Positions 45,201 to 60,200 of a DNA stretch of 64,000 nt are shown here, in pieces. This stretch comes from Clostridia bacterium (GTDB lineage: Bacteria > Bacillota > Clostridia > Christensenellales > UBA1242): the NCBI GenBank assembly GCA_900768545.1, contig CAAGDD010000003.1, forward strand, positions 1-64,000, given 5' to 3'. The notes beneath the pieces were generated by a model that saw nothing but the letters and a program-made list of their open reading frames with translations, searched no databases and was not told the DNA's origin. The translations under genes were made by a program, and so were the position numbers. Position 1 is the first letter of the stretch; each line of letters begins with the position of its first letter.

Positions 45201-48200
45201 AGCGGCAGTTGTGCCGTTTGAATTGTAACTATCGTTGAGAGTGATTTCGATAGCAAATCTGTCTGCTGTGTAAGTAACATTTACTGTTACATTTTCTGCA
45301 GGCATTGTTCCGCTAACCGCTGTTTGACTTGCTGTGTATCCAGTGTAAACTGGAGAGACAACATTGTAAGTTGTGCCATAAACAACATCTTTTTCAACAC
45401 TTTCAATTGTTGTGTTTTTAACACCTGAGTAATTGATTGTGAGTTTATAAGTATTTGCTTTCCATTGAGCAGCAAGAACGATGTTTCCATACATTCCTGT
45501 CAAAGATTTTGTTTGATCTTCAGCAGCTGCAGCCATTGGGTTTGCATATACTGCGCCAACTGTCCAACCACCAAATTCGAAGTTTTCAGATGTTTCGCCG
45601 TTTACAGAAACAAGTTTCCAGCCGATGAATGTGTGTCCTTCTTTTGTGAAGCTTGTTGGCAAAGCGTCTGTACTTTCGATTGTATAAGATTTTGGAGCAG
45701 CATCTTCGATATCATATTCGATTGTGTAAGTGTTTGCAACGCCCACAACAGTGATATCAAAGTCACCAACTACATATTGATTGTCAATAGTAATTGTTCC
45801 GTTTGCTTTGTTATAAACAAAGTTTGCAAAATCAACAAGTCCTGCGCCGACATTTGTCTTAACAACGATTGATTCAGGAAGTGAGTATCCTGCATTAGCC
45901 GAAATTGTTGCAGTGAAGTCATTTCCGCTTTCGATGTTGTATTTGTCGCCAGATTTGTTTGCATTTGTTGTGTTTAAGGTAACATTTGTCAAGTTGAATG
46001 TTACAGAGTTTGTATCAGCACCCCAAACCGCAACGAGTTTAACATTTCCATATTTACCTTTTGTGATTGTTGAAGTGAATTGAGTGTCTTTTGCATACAA
46101 AATTGTATCACCGTCCAAAACATCTGCTTCAACTTTCCAATATTCAAATTCATAACCAGTCTTTGTAGGTTGTGCCAAAGCAGCAGCCGCTCTAACTGTG
46201 TATGTTTGAACATAATAATCTCCGTCTTTTGTAAGACCTATTAAAGCGTTTCCGCCGTCAACATTGTAAGAGATTGTGTAAGTGATTTCTTTGTAGCGAA
46301 TGTTGATAGTCTTGTCAGCTGCTGGCATATTGCCACTTTCTTCACCGCTAACATAACTATAACCCTTGATTTCGATAGCCTTAACATCATAAGCTTGACC
46401 ATAAGCGTAGCTGTTTGATGCAGAAGTTGCCAAAGTTTCATCGGTGTCGCCATAGAGATAGTTTATTGTCAAAGTGTAAGACAAACGTTTGTAATAAACA
46501 TTAACAACGCTTGTGCCGTCGCCGGCGATCTTAACTTCGGTGTAAGTTTCACCACTCAAAATTCCAAGACCAGCATATTTGAAGCCTTCGATTTGTGGGA
46601 ATGTGTCACCATTTGCAGCAGCAATCATATTGTATGTGATTGTGTCTTCTGTTTGACCGTTTGCAGAAATTGCAAGACCGAGAGTTGTTGCGTCGCTGTC
46701 AGACATAGCAACATATTCGTCCAAGATTGATCCACCTTCAAGTTTTTGAAGCATATAAACAATCTTATAGTTTGCCTTACCTTTATTTGATGATGCAGTC
46801 AAAGTGATATTTTCAGCAGGCATATCAAATGTGTAAGTGTTTTGTGTTCCGTCAGCAAGAAGTGTTGCGTTGCTTGAAGCGAAACTCTTGAATGTGTAAC
46901 CAGCGTTTACAACAGCGCTAACAGTAACTGACTTGCCAAATTTATATTCGCCAGTGCCAGTCAAAGTGCCAATTCCGTTGTCACCAACCGCTTTCACAAC
47001 TGTGAGTGTATATGTGTTTCTTGTGTAGTAAACTCTAACAACTGTGTCGCCTTTTCCGCTCAAGATGTTTGTTTCACTTTCATCGCCGTCGTTTACAAAC
47101 TTAACAGCATTGCGAGTGAATCCAACGATATCTTGTCCACTGATTGTGGTAAGGTCAATAGCTTTGTCAGTTGTGCCAGTTCCGCTTGTAACAAATTTCA
47201 AAGCAGCGATTTCTTCGCTTGTCAATTTTTCAAATTTGTCAACTTCGCTAGCAAAGTCGAGTTTTTCACGATAGTATTCAACTGTATAAGCAGTATCTGT
47301 GTTTGCAGAAGTGCTTGCAGTCAAAGTTACTTTTTCAGTAAGACTTGGCATCTTGAATGAATATGTATAAACATTTCCGCTTGCTGTGCAGTCGCTTGCC
47401 GAAATACTTGAGAATTGTTGTTCATCACTAGAAGCGAAGCCTTTGAATGTGTAACCATCTTTGATTGTAACAGTGATTGTTACATTGTTGTTTTCAAGGT
47501 CAATAGCATATTTGTATGTTCCAGAGCCTCCAACAGATACGATTCCGTTGTCATCAGCAGCTTTCACAACATCAATGCTATAAGACAATCTTTCAAATTT
47601 GTATTTAACTACCAATCTGCCAAGAGAGTCAATATTGTTTGTTGTTTCAGTTTCTGTTTCATTTTCTCTCAAAACAAATTCAACAGCAGCGATTTGCTTA
47701 AATCCAACAAACGTCTTCACATATTTTGTGCTTGTGATGTCAACTTCTGTGTTTGTAACGCCAGCAGCGTGGATAGCCGCTTGAAGAGTATTGTTTTGAT
47801 AATATTGACCAGCGGTCAAAGTTTCAAACCAATATTCAACAACATATTCAGTGTTGTCGTTTGGTGTCCATTGAGCATACAAAACAAGGTTGTCAGCAAT
47901 ATCATAATTTGTGATTTCAAATTCGTCAGAATAAGATTTTCCGCTTCCGTCTTTTGCTGCGTTCCAGTTTACAAACTTGTAACCAACCTTTGTAAAGCCG
48001 TTTTTGGTCAATTTTACGCCTTGAGCGAATGTAACGTCAACTGAAGCAGTAGTGCCAGTAGCGTCTGCGTCATTCTTATCGAATGAGATTGTATATTTGT
48101 TTGCAGAGGTATTTGCCTTAACAGCAACTTCGCCGTCTGTCATAACAAATTTGTTTTCATTAAGTGTAACGCCACCCTTTTCAATAGTCCAGCCAGTAAA

Positions 48201-51200
48201 TTTATAACCAGCTTTTGCTGTTGCGGTCAAAGTAACATTGACATTATACATAACATTGTATGTCTTTGTTGTTTCGTCGTATTTGAATCTGTAAGCAGCA
48301 TATTGATCGTCTGATTTAGCACTATAAGTGTCAATTCCAACGTCGCCGCTGAGATTCAATTTGTAAGATACACGCTTGTAATAGAACTTAATAACAAGGC
48401 TTCCATCACCTTCAATCTTCATTCCTGTAAGATTTGAATTTTCGCTTGTTGAGCCAGTTTCATAAGAAACCCAGTCAAGTTCGAAACCTGCATATTTAAC
48501 TGCTTGCAAGTCTGCGATAGATGGAGTTGTGTCTGTTTCACCAGCTTTTTCTCCGCTGTGAACAGTGACTGTCCATTCGTCGAAGTTGTTATCTTGAACA
48601 TAAGCTGTTTTTTCATCAGCTGCTGTTCTGCCCATATTAAGCATATATTGAAGTCTATATTTTGTATCTGTATTTGCGTCAGCTGTTGCGGTCAAAGCCA
48701 AGCTTTCGGTAGGCATTGAAGCAACAACATCATTTTCGCCATCTTTTGTCACTTCGGCAGTGCCAGAAGATACAGTCCAAGTAATATTGCTATAGCCTTT
48801 CTTCAAAACAGCGTTCAAAGTGATCTTCGCACCAAACTTAACAAGTCCGCTTGTTACAGCGCCAGAAACTGTGTTGCTGTTTGATGTGAATGTAACGCTT
48901 TCAATGCCCTTGCCTACGGTCAAAGTAACATTGTAAGACAAGCGTTTGTAATAGATTTCAACGATCAAACTGCCGTTTCCGTCAACAGTGAGAGAGCCAT
49001 TGTTTGCGGTGACAATTTCAGTTGTGTCTTCGATTGTTCTAATAGTCTTGTAAGAAACATATTCAAAGCCAGCCTTTGCTTCTTTCAAAGCGTCAAGGCT
49101 AAGGTCAGAATCAGTCAAAGCTGTTCCGTTTGAATTTGTGCTTTCACAAGTGTATTCATCGTTTTCGATGTTTTGTCTATATTGTTTAACAGTGTATTTT
49201 ACATAATCCGCTTCTGCGTTTGCGATAAGAGAAACACCCTTTGTCGCGATTGGCATTGTGAATGTGTAAACACTTCCAGCAGTAACCGCTGTTGGAGCAA
49301 CAGCTGTGTAACCTTCTGCGTTTGCCCAAGCTTTAAACTTGTAGCCCGCTTTGAGAGTTACGTTTAATGTAACAGTTGCTTCATATTTAACAGTATAGGT
49401 TCCGTTTGCGTTTTTAACAACAACATCATTTGCAGGAATTTCGGTTGCGTTTACATCTTTCACACCTTTTTCGCCTTTTGTCAAGGTCAATGTGTAAGAT
49501 TGTCTATTATAGAATGTGTAGATGCTTGTGATGGCTTCTGCACCTTCAGCAACGGCGTGAACGATATCTCCGTCATATTCGTGAGCGAAGTAATCATATC
49601 CAGCAAAATCAGTTTTTGCCAAATAGTTTGCAACATTGTCTTCAACGAGAGCGTTGTTGTAAGATCCGATTTCGTGAACAGTGTAAGTTTTGCCTTCATA
49701 GTTTACTTTGCTATTCTTTGCAGGAGCAATATAAACTTTGTTGCCTTTTGTGATTGTGTTTGCTGCATTTGCATCAAAAGTAAGATCTTCCCACAAATAA
49801 TAAAGAGTGTATGGGGTATCGTTTCTTCCAATCCAAGTAGCATAAACAGTGATTGATCCGTTTGCTTTAAGATCAGTGCCATAATATGTTTTTGCAGTTG
49901 TAATCATGTCGTCAGTAACGATATATGAAGCTCTGACTGTGTCAACATCACAAAGTCCTGTCAAGTCGTTTTGTTTGTTGTTCAAAGATCCGTCGTCGTT
50001 TCTGTAAACATAAACATATTTAGTTTCTTTTCCTTCTGCACCTTTCAAGAAGATGTAGGTCTTGTTGTCAGCGGTTTGTTTTGCTTCGATTGCAGAAACA
50101 ACAGAAGCAAATTGTGCGTCTGACAAGTCTGCGATTTCGTCAAGTCCAAGATATGCTTTTGCATAAACTGTCAAAGCGAGAGCGCGATAGTTTTTGCTTG
50201 TTGACCAGCCGTCGAAGTAATATCCATCAAGTTTTGGTTGTGGCCAATAGCCGTCTTGACCGAATTTTTGGTCAAAGTAAACAGTCTTTGTTGCATTGTC
50301 AACATCATCTCTTTGTGGAATTGTTGGAGTGTTTTCACCAGGTTGAGAAGACTTAACATCAAACTTAACTGTGTAAGCGTTTGCTGTCCAAGTTGTGCTC
50401 AATGTGATTTCTGCACCTGTTGAGATGTTGTAAACGTAATAAGTACCAGTGCTCTTGATTACGTAAATTCCAGCAGCGGTGATTTGATCGATGCTTGTGA
50501 TTGTTTGAAGAACATAATTTTCATTTGCCCAGCCTGTGAATGTGTAGCCTTCCAAAGTGAAGACATTTGCATTCAAAGCAGTCTTTTGAGCGTAAGTAAT
50601 AGTTTGTGTGCCCATCGTGCCAACGACTTCTGTTGAAGCCCCAGCAGGTTTAACACCGCTGAATTTAACAACATATTCATTTGCGCTCCAGATAGCATAC
50701 AAAGTGATTGTGTCGCCGTTTTTTGTTGTCAAGTTTCTTGCAGTTTTGTCGAAAGTTCCGTCAGCCTTAACAACATAGTCAGCAACAGTTGCATCTTTGC
50801 TCTTTGCCCAGCCGGCAAATGTGTAGCCAGCCAAAGTGAAGCCGTTTTTAGCAAGAGTAACATCTGTGTCATAAACTGCGCTTGTGCTTGCAGTTGTGCC
50901 AGTAGGTTTTCCTACGATAGCAGCGCCGTTTGTGCTTGTTGTGCTTTCGCCACTATATTCAATAGTGTAATCGTTTGCAACCCAGTTGATGTAGATCTTA
51001 ATAGTAACATTGCCATTTTCAAAGTCTGTCAAAACGCCAGCCATTTGAGCGATTTGAATAGTTGTATAAACAACTGAATCATCAAATGTAGCTTCATTTG
51101 CGGTCTTGTAAGCACTTGTTCTAACAGTATGATATCCAACTGGTGGAGTAATTCTGTCATCTGTGCAGTCTGTAAGACCTTCTGCAGGTAATGATTTGTC

Positions 51201-54200
51201 ATAAGCAAAAGTTTCAGTCTTTGCTGGTTGAGTTGTTGGATCTGTTGGTTGAACAAATCCGTTTGCAACGCCAGTTTCAGTAACAGTTCCGCCGTTAAGC
51301 ATATATTCGATAGTCAAAGTGTTTGCTGTCCATTGAGCATAAACTGAAAGGTCTGCGTCTTTTGTCCAAGTGATAACTTGACCAGAAGTGTAAACATCGC
51401 CAGTTCCGTCAGCGTTTGTTGTCCATTTAGCAAACTTATAACCTTTTCTTGTGGCATCAGCGTTTGTCAAGAATGTGTAAGATGCGTCGAAGATAGCTTC
51501 ATTTGTATAAGCGGTTTTTTCGTCAGCGTCTTTTACAATTCCGCCGTTTCCATAATAGTTTACTTTATAAGTTTTTGGAGTAACAACAGCAGTAACAGTG
51601 ATCTTTGCGCCGTCCGCTAAAGTAGGAACGGTGAATGCATTGTTTGCAATAGTTACTTGTTCGCTTGTCCAGCCAGTGAGTGTATAACCTGCGAGAGCGC
51701 TTCCTGAGAGTGTAACTGTGGCAGTTTCTTTAACTTCATAAGTTGTGCCACTTACAAGAGTAACGCCGCTTCCGCTAGCAGAAAGGTTTGTAGCCTTTGA
51801 TTTAGCGTCAGTGTTCAAGGTCAATTCGTGACGAACAAGGTCATAATATACATCGATAACAGTTGAGCCGTCGCCATTGATGTTTGCTGTCAAAACATTT
51901 GAAGCCTTGGCTTTGTAAGATGTATAAGTTTTAAGTGCAGCAGTCGCAGTTGTGTCTGTTGTGCCAGTCAAGTCGTCAGTCTCAGCCAAAGTGTAGCTGC
52001 CGTCGAGATTTTCTTTAAAGTGTCTAACTTTGTAAGCAGTGTCAGCGTCAGGTTCAGCGAAGAATGAGAGTGTGTATCCGTCGCCGTCTGGCATTGAAAT
52101 TTCTGGATTTGTTCCATTTAAGAAGTCAGTAAGTGTGTATGCAGGTGTTGCTGTGTAAGTAATTGATGCAAGGTTGTCAGTAAGCCAGTTTTCAGCCAAA
52201 TGATAACCAGCGCTCAAAGTGTAATTTGGATAGATTGAATTATACAATCCATACAACACAGAATATGTGCTGTCATCAACTTTTGTAACTCCGTCAGTTT
52301 CGTTTACATATACATTTTCAAAACCTTTCGATTTAACAAGTTTCAATGTATATGACTTTGTTGTAAAGTAGAAGTCAAGTTCCAAAGTTCCGTCAGCCAA
52401 AACAATAATGTCTTGTGATGTTGTATCAACAACAGTTCCATTGATTTTAAGTTCTTTAAATATCAATGCGCTGTTATAGCTACTTGATGCTTTTGCATAT
52501 TTTGTGATCGTTCCGTTTGTAACAACAATGCTTGATTGTTTTCCACTAGCGGTTTCTTTTTCAACATCAGCGATTGACAACAAATATCTAAATGTAAGTT
52601 TGTCATCGGTCGAGAAGTCTGTAAATTCGTTTGTGTAATATGTTGATGGAGTAAGAGCTCCTTTTCTGTCATAAGCAAATGTTTTAACAACTACCTTCAC
52701 TTTGCCTGGGGTCCAGATTGCGTAAAGGGTAACTGTTTCGCCGCTTGTGGCTGAGAGTTCTGAAGCAACTGACGCTTCAGTATATTTCACAGCGCCGTTT
52801 GCAGTTTCTGCCCAGCCTGCGAATGTATAACCAACTCTTGTATAAACAGCCGAGAAGTCAACATTTTGTGTGTAAGAATATTGTTGAGTTGCGCTCTTTC
52901 CGCTGATCAAAGAAGCCGAACCTTGATAACGGTCATCGTTTGCGTCAAACTTAACATTATATTTGTTTTCGATCCAGTAAGCATAGATTGTTGTGTCTTC
53001 TGTAAATGTCTTGCAAAGTTCGTTTGCAGCAACTCTCCACATTTCGTTGTCTAACAATTTGATTCCTTCGCCATTTTGTTTTTCGAAGTAACCACCGAAT
53101 GTGTAGCCAGTCAAAACAGGTTTTCCTGCCGCAAAGTCTTCATTTTTCAAACCTTGTGTGCATTCAACATCTTTGTAATAACTATAACTTGGAGAATTGA
53201 GTTGCATATATTTGTAATACAATTCAGTCAAACTTGTTGCTCCGCCTTGTGGGTCGAGAGTGATGTGGATAGTTTTTGGTGTCCAAACTGCGTAGAGATT
53301 ATAAACCGCTCCGGCAGTTGTGCAGCCGTTTGTAACACTAGCGCCGTCAGCATACATCGCCGAAGTAGCTGCTTCGTCAGTTGACCAACCAGCAAAGTTG
53401 TAACCTGCTTTTGTCCAACCAAGGTCAGCGATCTTTGTCAAAGCTTGAGCCTTGTCAAATTCTGCGCTAATGTCTTTTGTAAGTTCGCTCGAAGTTCCGC
53501 TATTTGCGTGGAGTCTAATCGTGTAAGAGATAGCCGACCATATTGCTTTGAATGTGACATTTCCATAATTGTTTGCGCCAACATTCAAGTTTCCATTTGA
53601 AAGGGTAATCAAATTGTAAACAGCGTTTTCATCAGCGTTTGTTTTAGCAACAGTTTCCCAACCAGCGAATGTGTAACCTGATCTTGTAGGATTTGTTACA
53701 GCAGTGTAAGATTTAACCAAATAGAATGTTTGATATTTTATTGTTGCTGTATGCTTATCAGCCGAAACTGTAATGCTTGAATCTTGTTCACCAAATTCAC
53801 CACCATTTGCGTCGAAAGTAGTTGTATATTCATTTCCTTCGAAGCCGAGTAAAACGATCTGTCTATGATCTGCGACTGTAAATTCGAAAGTAGATTGATT
53901 TGTAAATGATTCAGCGTCATTATCAACCCCAATCGAATAACCAAGATATGTATATCCGCCATATACTTTGAGATTTTCAAATCTAATTGTAGAGCCGTAG
54001 TAAACAGAAGAGTAAAAATCATTAACATCTTCACCGTCACTAGTTGTATATATTTTGCCATTTAAATAGATTTCAAGAGTGTTCAAACTAATGCTGTCAT
54101 AAATGTTGAATGAGCCGTCATACTTAAATGCTCCGTTCAAATCAACTTCATACACATTTCTATCAAAATACAAGTTGATTTCGGTTGTGCCGTCGGCTGA

Positions 54201-57200
54201 AACATAAACTTTTGAGTCAGTTGTGATTCCGGTCAATGTTTGCGCTTCGCCACCGAGAACAAATTTTGCGTTTGATTTTGCAGCGTTGTAAGTGAAGCCA
54301 GTGTATGCATAATGTCCAAGTTCTGGAGTGTTGCCCGCGCCAGAAACTGCGATGTTAATGTAAGGATTTGTGGCAGTGATAGCAAGAAGTGCATCAGATG
54401 TGCCAGTGCGAGAATAGCTAAACGCTGTCTTCGCTTCATACTCGCCATTAACATTCATTTGATATACGTTTACTTTGTAAGCAGTGCTTGAGTTTGCTTC
54501 CCAATGAGCAAACAAAGTGTGATTTGTCCAAACAGAAACAACAGTGTCTTCATTTACAACCGTTCCATTTGTCTTGTCTGTAAACCACCCTGCGAAAGTG
54601 TAGCCTGTGCGCTCTGCTGTTGGTAATGTGCCGTAAGCTGCGTCCATTGTAACAGTCTTTGAAGCGTCACCGATGACAGATCCGCCGTTAGGGTCAAAAG
54701 TAACTGTCATTGTGAGAGGTTCGAAGATTGCGTAAAGGTGCAAGTCGCCAACTTCGCTATAAGTATATTGTTTGTCCGCTTCAAATTCAGCAGTTTTTGC
54801 TGTGCAGTCGCGGTTCCAGCCCAAGAACTTGTATCCGTCTTTATAGAAAGTTCCGCTTGTGCCAAGTGGCAAAGTCTTGAAGCTTGATGTGTAAGTAACA
54901 GTTTGGTCAAAGCCTTGGTCATAATTTGGAGATTTTACAACCGAGCCATAACCTGTGGCTGTCGAAGCATTAAATGAACCGTTTAAAACAGTGCCATAAG
55001 TGCTTGAATTTGATGTATAAGTAACCTTGTATAAGTTTGGAGTTGCGATAGCATACAAAGTTGTGTCCGCAGTAACTGAAGCAATTTTGTAAGAAAGTTC
55101 TGTTGAAACCGCAGTTCCAGTGCCTTCTGCATTGCTATACCAACCCTTAAATGAGTAGCCCGCTTTGAGAGTAGCAACGAAGGTAGCTGGGTATTTTTCA
55201 TAAAGCACTCTTGATACTTTATTATTGTTTGCATTCGTTGTGTAAGCAGTATCAATTCCAGTGCCAGCAACAGCAGAAACATTCATCCATTCAAATACGG
55301 TTATAGAAATTCCACCGTTTTCAGTTGCTTTCCAAGCATTGTAAGTATAAGAATCGTTGAAGAATGTTATGTAAGTGCTTGTGATTGCATTATAAATATC
55401 TCCATAATACATTCTATTTGCGTTTGTTCTCTTAACAGAAACAACGATTTCAGTATTTGGATCATAATCGTGATACAAATATCCATCTTCTTTTTTGCTC
55501 AAAACCAATTTTTCAACGGTTTCGCCAGCACTGTTTTTCAAAGTGCCGACATTTGTTGTGATTTCAAGGTTTGTCGAGTTAAGCATATTGCTGATGCTAC
55601 TATATCTAATAACAAATCTATATGTCACGATCTTCCATTGAGCTTGAAGGGTTACATTTCCGAACATTCCCAAAAGTTCTTTGGTCGCGTTATTTTCATC
55701 GAGTGGGTTTGCGTAAACTGTGCCAACAGTCCAGTTTCCGTCGGTCGATGCAACCTTCCAACCAGCGAAGTCATAACCAGTCTTTGTGGCTGTCAAGAGT
55801 TTTCCGCCCGCAGATAAAGTTCCGTCAGCGGTCGCTGAGGCATTTCCCAAAATATTGTATCTAACTGGCGAATTTGCAGCCAAGGTTTCGCCGTCCTTGA
55901 GATCATAAGTGATCGTGTAAGCATTTTCAGTCCACTTTGCGAAAAGTGTGTGAGTGCTTGAATTTGTAACAATTGTGTCTTTTATAACTACCTTTGTCAA
56001 CGCTTCGTCGCTATACCAGTTTTCGAATGAATAACCGCCGCGAGTAGGTGTAGGCAAAGTGCCATAGGCTTTGTTGAAGATCACATTCATAAATGTTGGA
56101 TCAACTTCGCCGCCCCTTGGATCAAAGTTTACAGTAACATTGTTTGCTGTGTAATAAGCGTAGAGAGTGATTCCACCGATCGCTTCAGTGCCAACAACTG
56201 TGCTTTCGAGATATCTCTTTGCACCAGTAGTTGAAGCGTCTGGAGCGAGTTTTTTGTCATACCAGCCAGCGAATGAGTAACCTGTGCGCGCTGCAACTGG
56301 CAATGTGCCATAGGTCGCGTCAAATGTAACACTCTTGCTATCGGTGTCGCAAGTTCCTTCGTTCGCGTCGAAGGTTACGTCGTAAGTATTAGCGTTCCAA
56401 GTAGCTTTCAATGTTGCGTTTTTGTAAATGTCAGTATGCAAGTCAACATCGAATGAGCCGTCTGCTTTAATGTATAATTCATCAGCAGAGCCGCCGCAAG
56501 TTCCGTCACCATAATAACGAACGAATGTATATCCTGTAAGTTCTGGCATATCAATCTTTGTGATTTGATTTGCGCATTCTTCATCAGTATAGTATTTTTC
56601 AATACCAAATTGATAATAGATAGCAGTTGTGCCAGCCTTTGTTGCGTTTTTAACAAGAGTGCCGTTTTTGTAAAGCGCGCTGTCAAGAGTGATTGTGATT
56701 ACATTTGAAGTAAACTTTGCATACAAAGTTGTGTTTGCGGTCGCTGTATAGTTCCACTTGTAGGTAGCGTCGTTTGAAACGAGAGTTGTCAAGCTTTCAT
56801 CGCTATACCAGCCACCGAATGTGTAACCACTCTTTGCAGTTGCTCTAACGGTCGCGTCAGTCTTGTAAGTAACGCTCATAGAAGCATCAGTGCCAGTTGT
56901 GCCAACATAAGCCAAACCACCACTTGTGCTTTGTGTGCCATTTGTTATAGCCACAGTTTTGAGAGTGTAAGCGTTTGGAGTTGCTCTTGCGATAACAATC
57001 ATATCGTCAGTAGCATTTCCATAAGCGTAAGTATAAACATTTCCACTAACGGTCACTTTCGCGTTGTCGCGAGCAGCAAGCAATGTTTCGCCGCTAGTTC
57101 CAACGAGATAGAATCCGTCAAATGTGTATCCCGCTTCAACAGTCGCCTTGAAGGTGAGAGTTGAACCGTAATAATATGTGCCATTTGTTTTATCTTTCCA

Positions 57201-60200
57201 ATCTATTTCATTGTAATGTGCGTCGAACACATGTTTTGAAATACCAGTAGAAACGCGAGATTCAAATGTGAGATATTCCAATGTTTGGAAGTCTATTGAA
57301 ATATTTCCAGTTGGAGCCCAATCCGCATAAGTCTTCATGTTTGTTTCAAATCCATTGCAAACCCAATCGGTGTCGGTAGAAGTCTTATAATAAGATGCGA
57401 TATAATAATCTCTTCCGTTTGGATTTGAATCAGATTTTGCATTAACAGCAGTTGCTGTGATAGAAATCTTCATATCTGGATCATAAGTTTGAGTAACAGT
57501 GCAAGATTCACCAGCTGAAAGTTCTACGCGAGTCATAACAGTTCCGTTTTTGTCTTTCAAACTGCCGCCACCAGTAATTTCGATAGCGAGTTTTGTTGCA
57601 CGATTTACCATTGCATTTCTGTATTTGATTGTTGCTGTATAAGTGTTGATCTCCCAATCAGCGTAAATCTTCATTGAAGCGTTGCCGTCTTCGAGCGCTT
57701 CCAAAACCCCGCCCAAACGAGCAAGCTCGATGATTGAGTAAGAAGTGTTTGCGTCGATTTCAGTTCCATTGCCATCTGCTTGAGTATTGTATTTGCCTTT
57801 GAATGAGTATCCAGTAGGTGGTGTAACGCGTGTTGCGTCCATATCAGACAAACCATATTGACTCAATGAAAGTGTGTAATTGTAAATATTTGAGTAAGAA
57901 GGTGTAGTCGCTGGATCTGTAGGATTTGTAAATCCAACATCATTTCCGTCGATTGCAGTTCCGCCGTTGAGCATATAATCAACTGTGAGAGTGTTTTCAG
58001 TGAATTTAGCATTCCAAGTTTGTGGTTTTGATGTGTCATAAACTTGAGTTGCTCCACCATTTCTGCTTGGCAAAACGCCATATCCGTCAGCCCATTGAGT
58101 AAATGTGTAGCCAAGTCTTTGATATTTTGTTGCTGAAAGCATTGTAAATGTGTCAGAGTAATCAACACTTGTTGTTGATTCTGCACACCAAGTAGAACCC
58201 ATTGTAAGAAGAATGTAAGATCCTTTATAATCTGTGTAGTTCAACAATTTTGTAGTTCCGTTTGAGTGAGTTGTGATTGAGAATGTTCCGCCATCAACAA
58301 TATCGAACATCTTTGTTTCGCCACTATAAATGCTATTACCTTGACGCTTCATTACCTTGATATTGTTGTAATACAAGCCGTCTGCCTTAATTTCAAATGT
58401 TGCGTCTTCAACATAGTCGCATATAGCGAAGTAGTAGCAAAGCAAGTAAGAATGTTTATCAAAGTAAACCTTAAATACGCTTGAGTCGTCTGGGTTTACC
58501 TTTCCAGAAACAGTTGATTTTGCTGCAACAAAGTCATATCCAGCCATTATCGTGTCAGCGCCGCCGAGAGTAATTGTGCTGTCAGCTTTTGCTTGACGAG
58601 TCGATTTGCTTGAAAGTTTGTATGAGCCAGTCTTATCCGCTTCTTCGATATAAGTTTCAACGATGTAATTTACATCGATTGCTTCCCAAGTAGCGGTCAA
58701 AGTAACTGTCGCGCCGTTTGTTGGAGTAAGGTTTTTAAACCAAGTGCCGTTTTCGCTGAATGCGCAAGCGCTTGTTGTAACTGCAGAGTCGCAGTTTTCG
58801 GTTGTTCCGCACTTTGCAGTGCTGCCATTGTAGCTGGTCACTGTCCAACCAGTAAATTTGTAACCTGTGCGAGTAGGAACAGATACATTGAATGCCTTGT
58901 CATAAGTAGCGCTTGTTGGAACATTTGCTCCAGCTTTTCCGCCAGCATAATCATAAGCAATCTTATATGTGTTTGCCACCCAGTTTGCGGTCAAAGTTTC
59001 GTTGTTTGCGCCAAATGTGTAAACAAACTTGCCGTTTCCGCTGTTGTAAAGAGCAGCAACATCAGCAGCCGATGCACAAGCATTTTCAATCAAAACGCGT
59101 TTGATCTTGCCGTTGAAGAGTTGGTCATATTCTCCAATTCCTGCTTGATAAGGGCTGTTCATTCCAAGGAACACTCCGTGAGTATCAATGAATGAACTAC
59201 TTTCATTTTTAATTTGTTTGTTGATATTTTCGGTCTTGTTTTTCAAAATGCCATCAACATATCCGCTTGCTGTCATTCCGTCAAAAGTGAATGTAAACAT
59301 GTGCCAGCCAGCAGTGAGATCTGTTGTTTTACCCATTGAAACATAGCTGTATCCAGAGTTTTCAACCAACATATAAGCAAATTGAACATCGGTTGAAATA
59401 ATTTCAAGTTGCCAGCCGCCGACGTTTGCACAAGAAATAACCGCTTCGCCATCACTTGCAACACTTGTCCAGTCTGCTTTGTAAGCCCAAACATTTACTG
59501 TGATAAAGTCAGTAAACTTATATTCACTTGCTTCACCAAGCATAGCTTTTCCAGCATTATAATTTGACATCCATGTCGCTTGTGTTCCGTCAAGAGTTAC
59601 TTCGTCATAGATTCCGCCATAACTCTTTGAAGCACTCCAGCCTTTGAAAGTGTATCCTGTGCGTGTTGGGTCAGGGATTTCGACGCTTGAACCAACAGTT
59701 CCTTGAACAGGGCTTGTGCCGCTATAAGTTCCGCCATTTGGATCGATTGTCAAAGTTGACTTTCCAGCGTTCCATTGAGCGGTCAAAGTTACGTCACCAT
59801 ACATTCCAGCAAGTTTTGTTCCAGCAGCATATTCTTTGTCTTGTGTCCAATTTCCTGCCACTGTTGTCGCTTTCCAAGCTTTGAATGTATAACCAGCCTT
59901 GACAGGTGTGCCAAGTGAAGCGGTGCTTGTGATGTAATAAGATGTTGGGGTCATTGTTGATGTGCCCGCGTCAACATATTTGATTGTATAAGGGTTTGCT
60001 TCCCAAACTGCATACAAAACAACTTCTTTGTCTTGAACATTTGCCAAGTTTGTAACTTGTGCGCCGTCTGTGTAAGCCACAGCACCAGCTGAAGTTGTAG
60101 CCCAACCTTTGAAGGTGTAGCCAGGTCTTGTGAAGCCGATTTCAGCGATTGTTTTCAAGTTTGCTGCCTTGTCGAAAGTGAATGTATCACTAACTGTTGC

